DNA of 64,000 nucleotides, taken from NCBI RefSeq assembly GCF_018614575.1, contig NZ_JAGGOJ010000018.1, positions 1-64,000 of the forward strand. Direction: 5' to 3'. The position numbers and the translations under genes were made by a program. This document shows, piece after piece, positions 41,113-49,436 of this stretch; the stretch's first letter is position 1, and the number at the start of each line of letters is the position of its first letter. The notes beneath the pieces were generated by a model. It did not search any database and was not told the origin of the DNA. It saw nothing but the letters and a program-made list of their open reading frames with translations. The DNA comes from Streptomyces sp. ISL-10. GTDB taxonomy: Bacteria; Actinomycetota; Actinomycetes; Streptomycetales; Streptomycetaceae.

Positions 41113-41960
41113 GCCTCCTCACCCGCCCGTACGATCCGGCCCGCCCAGAACAGGCCGGCTGCCTCCAGCAGTCCTCCGGCCACCAGACAGGCGATACCGC
41201 CCGACGTGTGGAACAAGACCGCCAGCGGGTCCGCCCCGAGTGCCCAGCCCATCCCGAGCCCGGCGACGGGCAGCAGTGCGAGAAGCATTACGGTCGACCA
41301 CGCGCCGGCCAACTGTGAGGCGAGATCCTTCCGTTGGTCCCGCTCCGCCCGCAGCGCCGCCTCCAGCCGGTCCAGTCCGGCAGCCAGGCCCGCACCGCTG
41401 TCCACCGCCACCCGCCAGCAGGCGGCGAGCCCGGCCAGGCCCTCCGCACCGGGTTGCCGTGCCGCGGCCCTGAGGGCGTCGGCCACGTCGCCGCCGAACC
41501 GCGCCGCCGCCAGGACGGCGGCCTCCCCCTCACCGAGCGCCTTCGTCTCCCGGGCGCCGAACAACAGCGCCTGCCCTGGCTGCAGTCCGGCCCGCAGTTC
41601 CCCCGCAACCGCGCCGCACAGCGCGACCACCCCCTCGGCCCTGTGGTCCTTCTCGCTCCTGCGCTGCCGGGCCTGCAACCGGCGCCGTACCAACGGCACC
41701 GCCACGGCCCCCACGACGAGCGGGACGACGGATTTCCCCAGCACGGCGACCACCAGCGCCGCAGGCAGGCACAGCCACTCCCTGCGCGGCCGCACCGCGA
41801 GCAGTACCCGCTCCCACGACCACCACGGCGGCCCGGCCACGGCCCCGCCGTCCGCGAGAAGCAGTCGCGCACGGCGCAGGCCCTGGTCCTGGCCGGTGAT
41901 CAGCCAGGCGGCGGCGCCGGCGCAGACCGCCGCCGCGCACATCGACTCGGCCGCCCTCAC
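41109..41960 (-). CDS. tadB: TadB, type II secretion F-domain membrane protein
   Basis: 283 residues, GTG start overlapping the tadA stop (GTGA, 41957-41960). N-terminal TM, a pair of TM helices ('WLCLPAALVVAVLGKSVVPLVVGAVAVPLV'), then a GspF domain 'GAVAGELRAGLQPGQALLFGARE...FGGDVADALRAAARQPG' and C-terminal TM helices. Forms the pilus platform with TadC. Confidence 0.9.
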   Translation of the reverse strand: MRAAESMCAAAVCAGAAAWLITGQDQGLRRARLLLADGGAVAGPPWWSWERVLLAVRPRREWLCLPAALVVAVLGKSVVPLVVGAVAVPLVRRRLQARQRRSEKDHRAEGVVALCGAVAGELRAGLQPGQALLFGARETKALGEGEAAVLAAARFGGDVADALRAAARQPGAEGLAGLAACWRVAVDSGAGLAAGLDRLEAALRAERDQRKDLASQLAGAWSTVMLLALLPVAGLGMGWALGADPLAVLFHTSGGIACLVAGGLLEAAGLFWAGRIVRAGEEA

Positions 41961-43105
41961 AGCGCCTCCCCGATCAAGGCACGCAGCCGTGCCCAGCCGT
42001 CCTCACGCGTGAACGCCTCCGCGCCCCACTTCAGCGCCGGGACCGTCACCACCAGACCGGCCTTGTCCCGCTCCAGCACATGTACCTCGGCGATGCGGCG
42101 CTGTCCGCCGGCGTCACGCGCGAGATGGACGACGACGGACAAGGCCGCGGCCAACTGGCTGTGCAGCGCCGCCCGGTCGAGCCCCGCCGCAGTCCCCAGC
42201 GCCTCCAGCCGCGCCGGCACGTCCGCCGCGGCGTTGGCGTGCACGGTGCCGCAGCCGCCTTCGTGCCCCGTGTTGAGCGCGGCCAGCAGTTCGGTGACCT
42301 CGGCGCCCCGGACCTCTCCGACGACCAGCCGGTCGGGCCGCATGCGCAGGGCCTGCCGGACCAGGTCCCGCAGGGTCACCCGCCCCGCGCCCTCCTGATT
42401 GGCGGTACGCGATTCGAGACGCACCACATGGGGATGGTCGGGCCTCAACTCCGCCGAGTCCTCGGCGAGCACAATGCGCTCCCGGTCGCCCACCAGCCCC
42501 AGCAGGCTGCTCAGGAGGGTCGTCTTGCCCGAACCGGTCCCACCGCTGATCAGAAAGGAGAGCCGGGCCGCGATCAGCGCTCGCAGCACGCGCTCGCCGT
42601 CCGGCGGAACCGTCCCCGCCGCGACGAGCTCACGCACCGAGAAGGCCCGTGGCCGCACCACCCGCAGCGACAGGCACGTGGAGCCAACCGCCACCGGTGG
42701 AATCACGGCATGCATCCGCGTCCCGTCCGGCAGCCGTGCGTCCACCCAGGGCCGGGCGTCGTCCAGCCTGCGCTCCGCCACCGCCGCGAGCCGCTGCGCC
42801 AGTCTGCGCACCGAGGCGGCGTCGGGGAATGTCACCTCCGTGAGCTCCAGGCCCCTGCCCCGGTCCACCCACACCCGGTCCGGTGCGGAGACCAGCACAT
42901 CGGTGACCGACGGGTCGGACAGCAAGGGCTCCAGCGGGCCCGTGCCCACCAGCTCGCCCCGTAACTTCTCGGTGCCGCCCAGCACTTCGGCGTCGCCCAG
43001 CAGCCGTCCCTGCGCCCGAAGGGCTGCCGCCACCCTGGCCGGTGTCGGCTCGGCGCCGCTCTCGGCCAGCCGCTGCCGTACGGCCTCCAGCAGTCCTGTG
43101 CTCAT
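41957..43105 (-). CDS. tadA: TadA/CpaF-type secretion ATPase
   Basis: 382 residues. Walker A 'ISGGTGSGKTTLLSSLL' near residue 190, Asp/Glu boxes ('RIVLAEDSAELRPDHPHVVRLESR'), Walker B 'RLVVGEVRGAE' and His box 'GHEGGCGTVHAN' are complete. Hexameric motor for Flp pilus extension (and possibly retraction, since no second motor is present). ATG at 43105 overlaps the stop of the CpaE-like gene as ATGA. Confidence 0.96.
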   Translation of the reverse strand: MSTGLLEAVRQRLAESGAEPTPARVAAALRAQGRLLGDAEVLGGTEKLRGELVGTGPLEPLLSDPSVTDVLVSAPDRVWVDRGRGLELTEVTFPDAASVRRLAQRLAAVAERRLDDARPWVDARLPDGTRMHAVIPPVAVGSTCLSLRVVRPRAFSVRELVAAGTVPPDGERVLRALIAARLSFLISGGTGSGKTTLLSSLLGLVGDRERIVLAEDSAELRPDHPHVVRLESRTANQEGAGRVTLRDLVRQALRMRPDRLVVGEVRGAEVTELLAALNTGHEGGCGTVHANAAADVPARLEALGTAAGLDRAALHSQLAAALSVVVHLARDAGGQRRIAEVHVLERDKAGLVVTVPALKWGAEAFTREDGWARLRALIGEAL

Positions 43106-44214
43106 GAGACCGTCTCCCCGGCCAGCGCCTGCTCCCAGAAGGCCGTGCAGAACCTGGCCAGCGGCCCCCGCCCGCCCGCGCCCGGCGGCGCTCCGCCGTC
43201 CTGGGCCGCCGGCAGCCCGGCCTCGACGGGTAGTTCGCCCGCGAGTGGCAGGCCGAGGGCGGCCGCCACCCACTGCTCGTCCAGGCCCGAGGCGTACGGG
43301 CCGCGGACCACCACGCGCAGGTCCGTGAGGACCATGCCCACTACCGACGCGACCCGGTTCGCCGCGGCGACCGCGCGCAGTTCGCCGGGGACGACCAGCA
43401 GCCCCAGATCCAGCTGGGCCAGTGCCTCGGCCACGCCCTCGTCGACGCGGCGCGGCAGGTCGACGACGACCACGCCGCCCCGCCTGCGCGCCGCCGCCAG
43501 CACCGACCTCATCGCCTCCGGCGGGACGACGACGGAATCGCCGCGGTCCCAGCTCAACACCCGCAGCTGGTGCAGCTCCGGCAGCGACTCCTCCAGCGCC
43601 CCGCCCGCGACACGACCCTTCGAAGCGGCGAAATCAGGCCATCGACGGCCTTCGGTCTGCTCGCCGCCGAGCAGGACGTCGAGGCCACCGCCGAGCGGGT
43701 CCCCGTCGACGAGCATGGTCCTCCGGCCGGCGCGGGCGGCCGTCACGGCGAGGGCACAGGCCAGCGTCGACGCCCCGGCGCCACCCCGGCCGCCGATGAC
43801 TCCCACGGTCAGTGCCTGCCGTCCGACGCCCTCGGCGACGTCCGCGATCCGGTCGACGAGCCAGCTCTCCGCGTCCGGCAGGCGCAGGACGCTGTCGGCC
43901 CCGATCTCCACGGCCCGCCGCCAGACGTCCGGGTCGTCCTGGTCACGGCCCACGAGCAGCACTCCGCGCCGACGGGTGGCCCCGCGGCACCGCTCGGCCG
44001 CGTCGTCCCCGACGAGGACCAGGGGAGCGCCCTCCCAGGCACCCCTGCGTTCGGGCACCGTGTGGTGGACGTCGGGCTCGGCCCCCGCCGCGGCGCACAA
44101 CCGCAGAAGGTCGTCGAGCAGATCGGCGTCCTCGGTGACGATCAGCGGTCCTTCGCGCCGCCCCTCGGCAGCACGGGGACGGTCCGATGTGATGGATCCG
44201 GCCACGATCTCCAC
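43102..44214 (-). CDS. CpaE/Ssd-like MinD-family protein (Rv3660c type)
   Basis: 370 residues: an N-terminal receiver-like domain (about residues 20-120, 'LIVTEDADLLDDLLRLCAAAGAEPDVHH', 'GVLLVGRDQDDPDVW') and a MinD-type ATPase domain starting 'VGVIGGRGGAGASTLACALA'. The deviant Walker A lacks both the signature and P-loop Lys (RGGAGAST), so it is probably not a normal ATPase. Related Ssd/CpaE proteins place the Tad machine or affect septum placement. The start is GTG 44214; GTG 44205 is possible. First gene of the tad operon. Confidence 0.88.
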   Translation of the reverse strand: MEIVAGSITSDRPRAAEGRREGPLIVTEDADLLDDLLRLCAAAGAEPDVHHTVPERRGAWEGAPLVLVGDDAAERCRGATRRRGVLLVGRDQDDPDVWRRAVEIGADSVLRLPDAESWLVDRIADVAEGVGRQALTVGVIGGRGGAGASTLACALAVTAARAGRRTMLVDGDPLGGGLDVLLGGEQTEGRRWPDFAASKGRVAGGALEESLPELHQLRVLSWDRGDSVVVPPEAMRSVLAAARRRGGVVVVDLPRRVDEGVAEALAQLDLGLLVVPGELRAVAAANRVASVVGMVLTDLRVVVRGPYASGLDEQWVAAALGLPLAGELPVEAGLPAAQDGGAPPGAGGRGPLARFCTAFWEQALAGETVS

Positions 44215-44693
44215 CCCTCTTCCAGCGATCTCGCCCGGTGGCGAGATCCGTGATTCCTTCCAGCCACGAACTTCGCGGCTGGAATCACGGTGCAACCCGC
44301 TGAAAAATCGTGTGGATCTTGCCGAAAAACTGTGGACAACCGGCCACTTGTGAATATCCCCGTAGCCCATACCGGTGAGCCTTCGAAAGTTTCCGCAGCG
44401 CAGCACAATGACTACTCAGCGTAATGAATTCGGGGAGGTACCTTCCGCCTCACCCGCAGATGGCGCAGACGCGCAGCGGGCGGCGACGGCCGCGGAGATG
44501 AGGGGAAACCCATCCGGACATGCGACGACCCCCGCCGGGGGGGAGAGCGGGGGTCGTCTCTCCGGCCGACTCGGGGGGGGAGGAGCCGGACCGGGTTAGC
44601 ACGGTCGCGAACGATCCGTGACTTCCATGGTGTACCCGAGAGCCTTCTCAGGCAAACCCACACGCCCGAGAGTACGCCGAATGGCGGGCACAT
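44215..44693. promoter_or_regulatory. Divergent region between tad operon and HAD gene
   Basis: 479 bp. It must hold the tad operon promoter (44215-44410 is comparatively AT-rich, with 'CTGAAAAATCGTGTGG' and 'CCGAAAAACTGTGG' as a 21-bp-spaced imperfect direct repeat at about 44300-44335) and the HAD promoter. A strong hairpin lies at 44524-44558. No gene is supported. Confidence 0.45.
44524..44558. terminator. 12-bp perfect hairpin in the divergent region
   Basis: GACGACCCCCGC (44524-44535) and GCGGGGGTCGTC (44547-44558) are exact complements with an 11-nt loop. It is odd for a terminator, since both flanking genes point away. It could insulate the two promoters or end a short antisense RNA. 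Confidence 0.55.
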
Positions 44694-45572
44694 ATGCTCA
44701 GCCCCGTGGAAAACCACTCCTTGCCGCGCACGGCCGCCTTCTTTGACCTGGACAAGACGGTCATTGCGAAGTCTTCGACACTGACCTTCAGCAAGTCCTT
44801 CTACCAAGGCGGGCTGATCAGTCGGCGCGCCGCGCTGCGCACCGCCTATACCCAGTTCGTGTTTCTCGCGGGCGGCGCCGATCACGACCAGATGGAGCGG
44901 ATGCGCGAGTACCTGTCCGCTCTCTGCAAGGGCTGGAACGTGCAGCAGGTCAGGGAGATCGTCGCCGAGACGCTGCACGATCTCATCGACCCGATCATCT
45001 ACGACGAGGCCGCCTCCCTCATCGAGCAACACCACATGGCCGGCCGGGACGTGGTCATCGTGTCCACCTCCGGCGCCGAGGTGGTCGAGCCCATCGGAGA
45101 GCTGCTCGGTGCGGACCGCGTCGTGGCCACCCGCATGGTCGTCGGCGACGACGGCTGCTTCACGGGCGAGGTGGAGTACTACGCGTACGGACCGACGAAG
45201 GCCGAAGCCGTCAGGGAGCTCGCCGCCTCGGAGGGCTACGACCTGGACGGCTGCTACGCGTACAGCGACTCCGCCACCGACATCCCGATGCTCTCCGCGG
45301 TGGGCCACCCCTACGTCGTCAACCCGGACCGTGCGCTGCGCCGCGAGGCCGCACTGCGCAACTGGCCGGTTCTCGTCTTCAACAAGCCGGTCCGGCTGAA
45401 GCAGCGGCTCCCCGCGTTCTCGATGCCTGCACGCCCGGCGCTGATGGCCGCCGCGGCGGTCGGAGCGGCGGCCGCGACCGCCGGACTCGTCTGGTACGCC
45501 AACCGCCGCCGGGTGGCGGCGCGGGCGGCCCGGACAACCGGCCGACTCGACCACCGGTTCGCCCGTATTTGA
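44694..45572 (+). CDS. HAD-IB family hydrolase (SerB-like) with C-terminal TM anchor
   Basis: 292 residues. Motif I 'AFFDLDKTVIAKSST' (DxDKT), motif II 'VIVSTSGAEVV', motif III Lys in 'YAYGPTKAEAVRE' and motif IV 'YAYSDSATDIPML' are all present, so a phosphatase of the phosphoserine-phosphatase/lysophosphatidate-phosphatase-like group. C-terminal 'ALMAAAAVGAAAATAGLVWYANRRR' looks like a membrane anchor. Conserved beside tad genes in actinobacteria (compare Rv3661). Start ATG 44694 or GTG 44706. Substrate unknown. Confidence 0.9.
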   Translation: MLSPVENHSLPRTAAFFDLDKTVIAKSSTLTFSKSFYQGGLISRRAALRTAYTQFVFLAGGADHDQMERMREYLSALCKGWNVQQVREIVAETLHDLIDPIIYDEAASLIEQHHMAGRDVVIVSTSGAEVVEPIGELLGADRVVATRMVVGDDGCFTGEVEYYAYGPTKAEAVRELAASEGYDLDGCYAYSDSATDIPMLSAVGHPYVVNPDRALRREAALRNWPVLVFNKPVRLKQRLPAFSMPARPALMAAAAVGAAAATAGLVWYANRRRVAARAARTTGRLDHRFARI

Positions 45573-45894
45573 ACCTAAAAGTAAAGAAGGGCGGCCAGGG
45601 CTTTCCCTTCCCGGCCTGCTGGAGTACAAAGGATTCAACGGCCCGCGAGACCGAGGACATCCGAAAGGATCACCTTTAAACGCAAACAAGGCCCCACGGA
45701 CCGAAGCATGAAAGCGGAGCACCCACGCGACGTCGACCCGTCGATTACGGGCCAGCCGCACCAGGTGACGGGCGAAGTTCCCGACCTGATGGGCAACCTT
45801 CGAGGACGCATGGTAACTCTGTGGACATGCCAGCGGCGGTACCAATTGGTACCGCCGCAACCCATTTCGGCAGGATTTGGGGCCTTTCGCTGCC
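45573..45894. other. Convergent intergenic region with a perfect palindrome
   Basis: 322 bp between convergent stops. No gene seen. Contains the 26-bp palindrome at 45833-45858, 37 bp from the stop of the leftward gene. The rest is moderately AT-rich with an AAAGTAAAGAAGG stretch after the HAD stop. Confidence 0.5.
45833..45858. terminator. 26-bp perfect palindrome (11-bp stem, AATT centre)
   Basis: GCGGCGGTACC (45833-45843), then AATT, then GGTACCGCCGC (45848-45858). In RNA it gives an 11-bp stem with a tetraloop, well placed as terminator for the leftward gene ending at 45895. As DNA it is equally an ideal symmetric operator. Confidence 0.6.
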
Positions 45895-46725
45895 TCAGGC
45901 GGCACCGCGCTGCAGCGCCTCGCACACCGCAGTCGACTCCCTGACCCCGAGCTCCACGGACCGCCCGCAATGGGCGATCCAAGCCGCCATGCCCTCCGGC
46001 GTGCCGGACAGATATCCCTCGAAGGCCGCGGTGTACGCCGCGCGGCCCTGCTCGGCGTGTCCGACTTCCGCCGGACAGATCGACTTCGGGTCCAGGCCGC
46101 TGCCGACAAGAACGATCCGCTCGGCCGTCCGCGCGATCAGACCGTTGCACGAGACGAACGGGCGCAGCGCAAGCAGCTCCCCGTGCACCACGGCGGCCGT
46201 AACCAGGGCCGGGGCGGAGCTGCCCGTGATGATCAGTTCTGCCAGCCCGTCCAGGCGCGCCGCCACCTCGGCCGCGCCGGGCAGCGGGGCCTCGATCAGC
46301 GGCTCGTCGACCGGCTCGCCGGCCAGGCGCGGCCTGCCCACCGTCTCGTCGGCGCTGCCGCCGCTCGCCGCGACCAGGTGCAGCCTGGCCAGCACCCGCA
46401 GGGGTGACTGCCGCCAGATCGACAACAGCTGGCCGGCCTCGGCCGTCAGCCTCAGGGCCGCGCCGACGGTGCGCGCTTCGGCGTCGCTGCCGAAATCGGT
46501 GCGCCGGCGCACCTCCTCCAGCGCCCAGTCGGCGCCGGACAGAGCAGCGGAGGCGCGGGCACCGCGCAGTGCGGCCTCCGACGTGATCTCGTTGCTGCGC
46601 CGCCGCATGACCCGGTGGCCGTAGACCCGGTCGACGGCTTTGCGCACGGACTCCACGGAGTCGGCGACGCCAGGCAGCGTGCCGAGAGTGGCGAGAGGGT
46701 CGGCCGGCGAGGCGTTCGTACTCAT
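45895..46725 (-). CDS. Fic-fold protein with degenerate catalytic motif
   Basis: 276 residues from ATG 46725 ('STNASPADPLATLGTLPGVADSVESVRKAVDRVYGHRVMRRRSNEITSEAALRGARASAAL'). The all-helical layout ends in 'VHGELLALRPFVSCNGLIARTAERIVL', which aligns with the Fic motif HPFxxGNGRxxR but with Arg for the catalytic His, Ser for the acidic residue, Cys for Gly and Leu for Arg. It is therefore unlikely to AMPylate. Often annotated only as oxidoreductase in Streptomyces. Divergent from the CooC-like ATPase across about 100 bp. Function unknown. Confidence 0.75.
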   Translation of the reverse strand: MSTNASPADPLATLGTLPGVADSVESVRKAVDRVYGHRVMRRRSNEITSEAALRGARASAALSGADWALEEVRRRTDFGSDAEARTVGAALRLTAEAGQLLSIWRQSPLRVLARLHLVAASGGSADETVGRPRLAGEPVDEPLIEAPLPGAAEVAARLDGLAELIITGSSAPALVTAAVVHGELLALRPFVSCNGLIARTAERIVLVGSGLDPKSICPAEVGHAEQGRAAYTAAFEGYLSGTPEGMAAWIAHCGRSVELGVRESTAVCEALQRGAA

Positions 46726-46826
46726 AGGTAGCGAGGCTACCGCCCGGGCCCCCCGCCCCACCTTGGAGTGGTCTTCTTCACGCACCTTGACAACGGCCCG
46801 CACTCGTACCACTACTCTAGGTGAAC

Positions 46827-47813
46827 ATGAAGATCGCTTTCGTAGGGAAGGGCGGCAGCGGCAAGACGACGCTGTCCTCGCTCTTCATCCGCCACCTGGC
46901 CGCCGCTGAAGCACCTGTCGTCGCGGTGGACGCCGACATCAACCAGCATCTGGGGGCCGCGCTCGGCCTCGATGACGCGGCGGCCGCCGCTCTGCCCGCG
47001 ATGGGCGCGCATCTGCCGTTGATCAAGGAGTATCTGCGCGGTACGAATCCGCGGATCACCTCGGCCGAGGCGATGATCAAGACCACGCCGCCAGGAGAAG
47101 GTTCCCGGCTGCTGCGCGTCGTCGAGGACAACCCGGTGTACGAAGCGTGCGCACGGACCGTGCGGCTCGACGACGCCGAGATCCGGCTGATGGCCACGGG
47201 GCCGTTCACCGAGTCCGACCTCGGCGTCGCCTGCTACCACTCCAAGGTCGGTGCGGTCGAGCTGTGCCTGAACCATCTGGTGGACGGGCCGCGGGAATAC
47301 GTCGTCGTCGACATGACCGCGGGCTCCGACTCCTTCGCCTCCGGGATGTTCACCCGTTTCGACATGACGTTCCTGGTGGCCGAGCCGACCCGCAAGGGCG
47401 TGTCGGTCTACCGCCAGTACAAGGAGTACGCCCGGGACTTCGGGGTGTCGCTCAGGGTCGTGGGCAACAAGGTCCAGGGCCCGGACGACGTGGAGTTCCT
47501 ACGGGACGAGGTGGGCGAGGACCTGCTGGTCACGGTCGGGCACTCGAACTGGGTCCGGGCGATGGAGAAGGGCAGGCCGCCGCGGTTCGAGCTGCTGGAG
47601 GCCGCCAACCGGACGGCCCTGCAGGCCCTGCAGGACGCCGCCGAGGACTCGTACGCGCACCGGGACTGGGAGCGCTACACCCGCCAGATGGTCCACTTCC
47701 ACCTGAAGAACGCGGAGAGCTGGGGGAACTCGAAGACGGGGGTGGACCTGGCGGCCCAGGTGGATCCGGCGTACGTGCTCAGCGAGCACACCCCGGTGCC
47801 GCAGCCGGGCTGA
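46827..47813 (+). CDS. CooC/MinD-like ATP-binding protein
   Basis: 328 residues. N-terminal deviant Walker A 'KIAFVGKGGSGKTTLSSLF' with both lysines, then 'VVAVDADINQHLGAALG' and switch-like 'YVVVDMTAGSDSFASGMF', in the style of CooC and ParA/NifH-family ATPases that deliver metals or position proteins. ATG 46827 is preceded by TAGGTGAAC; GTG 46821 is possible. Followed by a 30-bp palindromic terminator. No metalloenzyme gene is adjacent, so the client is unknown. Confidence 0.85.
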   Translation: MKIAFVGKGGSGKTTLSSLFIRHLAAAEAPVVAVDADINQHLGAALGLDDAAAAALPAMGAHLPLIKEYLRGTNPRITSAEAMIKTTPPGEGSRLLRVVEDNPVYEACARTVRLDDAEIRLMATGPFTESDLGVACYHSKVGAVELCLNHLVDGPREYVVVDMTAGSDSFASGMFTRFDMTFLVAEPTRKGVSVYRQYKEYARDFGVSLRVVGNKVQGPDDVEFLRDEVGEDLLVTVGHSNWVRAMEKGRPPRFELLEAANRTALQALQDAAEDSYAHRDWERYTRQMVHFHLKNAESWGNSKTGVDLAAQVDPAYVLSEHTPVPQPG

Positions 47814-47820
47814 CCATGAC

Positions 47821-47850
47821 ACGAGGGCGGTCCGGCCGGACCGCCCTCGT
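47821..47850. terminator. 30-bp perfect palindrome between convergent genes
   Basis: ACGAGGGCGGTCCGG (47821-47835) is followed at once by its exact reverse complement (47836-47850). It starts 7 bp after the CooC-like stop and lies 19 bp before the stop of the convergent lipoprotein gene. Confidence 0.75.
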
Positions 47851-47869
47851 GCTCCCTGTGCGGCCGCTC

Positions 47870-49141
47870 TCAGTGGCGCGACTCCTGCTGCCGCTGCGCC
47901 TCCCGCTTCGGGGCGGGCGGTGCCACAGGCGGCGTCGAGAGGAAGTCGGACCAGCCGCTCTTGGGCGCCTTACCCACCTCAAGCTGCCGCAGCTTTTCCA
48001 GAACCAGCGGATCCTGGGCATCCAGCCAGTCGGCCAGCTGACGGAACGACACACACTTCACGTCGCTCTTCACACAGACCTTCGCGATCGTCTCCTCGAT
48101 CGCCTTCATGTACGTCCCGCCGTTCCAGGACTCGAAGTGGTTGCCGATGATGAGCGGGGCGCGGTTGCCCTTGTAGGCGCGGTCGAAAGCCCGAAGGAGG
48201 CCGTCGCGCATCTGGTTGCCCCAGTACTTGTGCATCGACGGACTGCCCTTGGCCGTGCCCGACTGGTTGACCATGAAGTTGTAGTCCATCGACAGCGTTT
48301 CGAAGGCTCGGCCGGGGACGGGGACCATCTGAAGGGACAGGTCCCACATGCCCAGCGTCTTCTTGGGCCACACCTGATCGCTGGCGCCGCTGGTGTCGTA
48401 GCGGAAGCCGAGGTCCCGCGCCGCGCGCAGGAAGTTGTCGCGGCCCTCCAGACACGGAGTGCGGGCGCCGATGAGCTCCTGGTCGTAGTCGAAGGGCAGC
48501 GGTTCGGCCGAGGGGAGTCCGGCGTTCGTCCTCCAGTTCTTCACAAAGGACTTGGCCTGGCTGATCTCGCTCTTCCACTCCTTGACGGACCAGGTGCCGA
48601 CGCCGCCGTCGTTGCCGCAGAAGTGCCCGTTGAAGTGGGTGCCCACCTCGTTGCCGTCCAGCCAGGCACCGCGCAGTTCGCGCACGGTGTCCCTGATTCC
48701 CTTGATGTCGTTGAAGCCGATGTCGGAGCGGCCGACAGCGTGCTGGGGCGGGTCGTACAGGTGCCGCTTCTTCTCGGGCAGGAGATAGACGCCGCTGAGG
48801 AAGTACGTCATCGTCGCGTCGTACTTCTTGCCGACCTCGCGGAAGTGGGAGAACAGCTTCTGGCTGTCCTCCCCGGCGCCGTCCCACGAGAACACCACGA
48901 ACTGCGGGGGTTTCTCACCGGGCTTGAGCCGCTGCGGCTTGAGCAGACCGGGCTGGGCGCCGGTGAAGGCGGTGGAGCCGTCTCCGATGAGGCGGACGGC
49001 GCCCCCCTTCTTCTGGGCGGGCGCGCCGTGCTTGGTGCCCGAGCCGTTCGCGCCGCCCGGCCCGGAGCAGCCCGCGAGTCCCGCGAGGAGTGCCGTGGCG
49101 ACTGCGCCGACGGCGGCGGCCTTCTTCGTGACAGCCAGCAT
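47870..49141 (-). CDS. Secreted lipoprotein resembling polysaccharide deacetylases
   Basis: 423 residues from ATG 49141 (GAAAGAGG upstream). Lipoprotein signal 'KKAAAVGAVATALLAGLAGC', then a Gly/Ser linker. The body resembles the polysaccharide-deacetylase (NodB) barrel: 'PPQFVVFSWDGAGED' (motif 1-like, with Asp), 'WLDGNEVGTHFNGHFCG' (His-x3-His metal pair), 'FDYDQELIGARTPCLEGRDNFLRAARDLGFRYDTSG' and a late 'PLIIGNHFESWNGG'. Probably an envelope carbohydrate deacetylase. Divergent from the SulP-carbonic anhydrase gene with an AT-rich operator-like region between them. Confidence 0.85.
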   Translation of the reverse strand: MLAVTKKAAAVGAVATALLAGLAGCSGPGGANGSGTKHGAPAQKKGGAVRLIGDGSTAFTGAQPGLLKPQRLKPGEKPPQFVVFSWDGAGEDSQKLFSHFREVGKKYDATMTYFLSGVYLLPEKKRHLYDPPQHAVGRSDIGFNDIKGIRDTVRELRGAWLDGNEVGTHFNGHFCGNDGGVGTWSVKEWKSEISQAKSFVKNWRTNAGLPSAEPLPFDYDQELIGARTPCLEGRDNFLRAARDLGFRYDTSGASDQVWPKKTLGMWDLSLQMVPVPGRAFETLSMDYNFMVNQSGTAKGSPSMHKYWGNQMRDGLLRAFDRAYKGNRAPLIIGNHFESWNGGTYMKAIEETIAKVCVKSDVKCVSFRQLADWLDAQDPLVLEKLRQLEVGKAPKSGWSDFLSTPPVAPPAPKREAQRQQESRH

Positions 49142-49436
49142 CCGTCCACCCTCTTTCGTATGCCGATATGACTTTCGGCGGTGATGAGAGGCCGACACGG
49201 TCACACCGGAGGGGGAGGCGAACGGAACGACGAGCCGCAATCAAATGATTAATCACCGAATCGGGTGATTGATTGCCCTATTTGCCCAGAAAATCATGCC
49301 AGAGTCTTTACTCTGCATTACGATCCATTTACTCAACGTTGAGCGCTCGTGCGATTCGAGCATCCCGCCGCTGCATGCCGTGACTCATGGCCGCGCCCCC
49401 ACGTTCCGCGACCGCGCCACCCTGGAGGAGACGGGA
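49142..49436. promoter_or_regulatory. Divergent control region with AT-rich inverted repeat
   Basis: 295 bp. ATTAATCACC (49248-49257) and GGTGATTGAT (49264-49273) form a 10-bp inverted repeat with one mismatch and a 6-bp spacer, overlapping a perfect TGATTAATCA palindrome at 49246-49255. Such AT-rich symmetry in this genome suggests a repressor site between the deacetylase-like and SulP genes. The regulator is not nearby. Confidence 0.55.
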
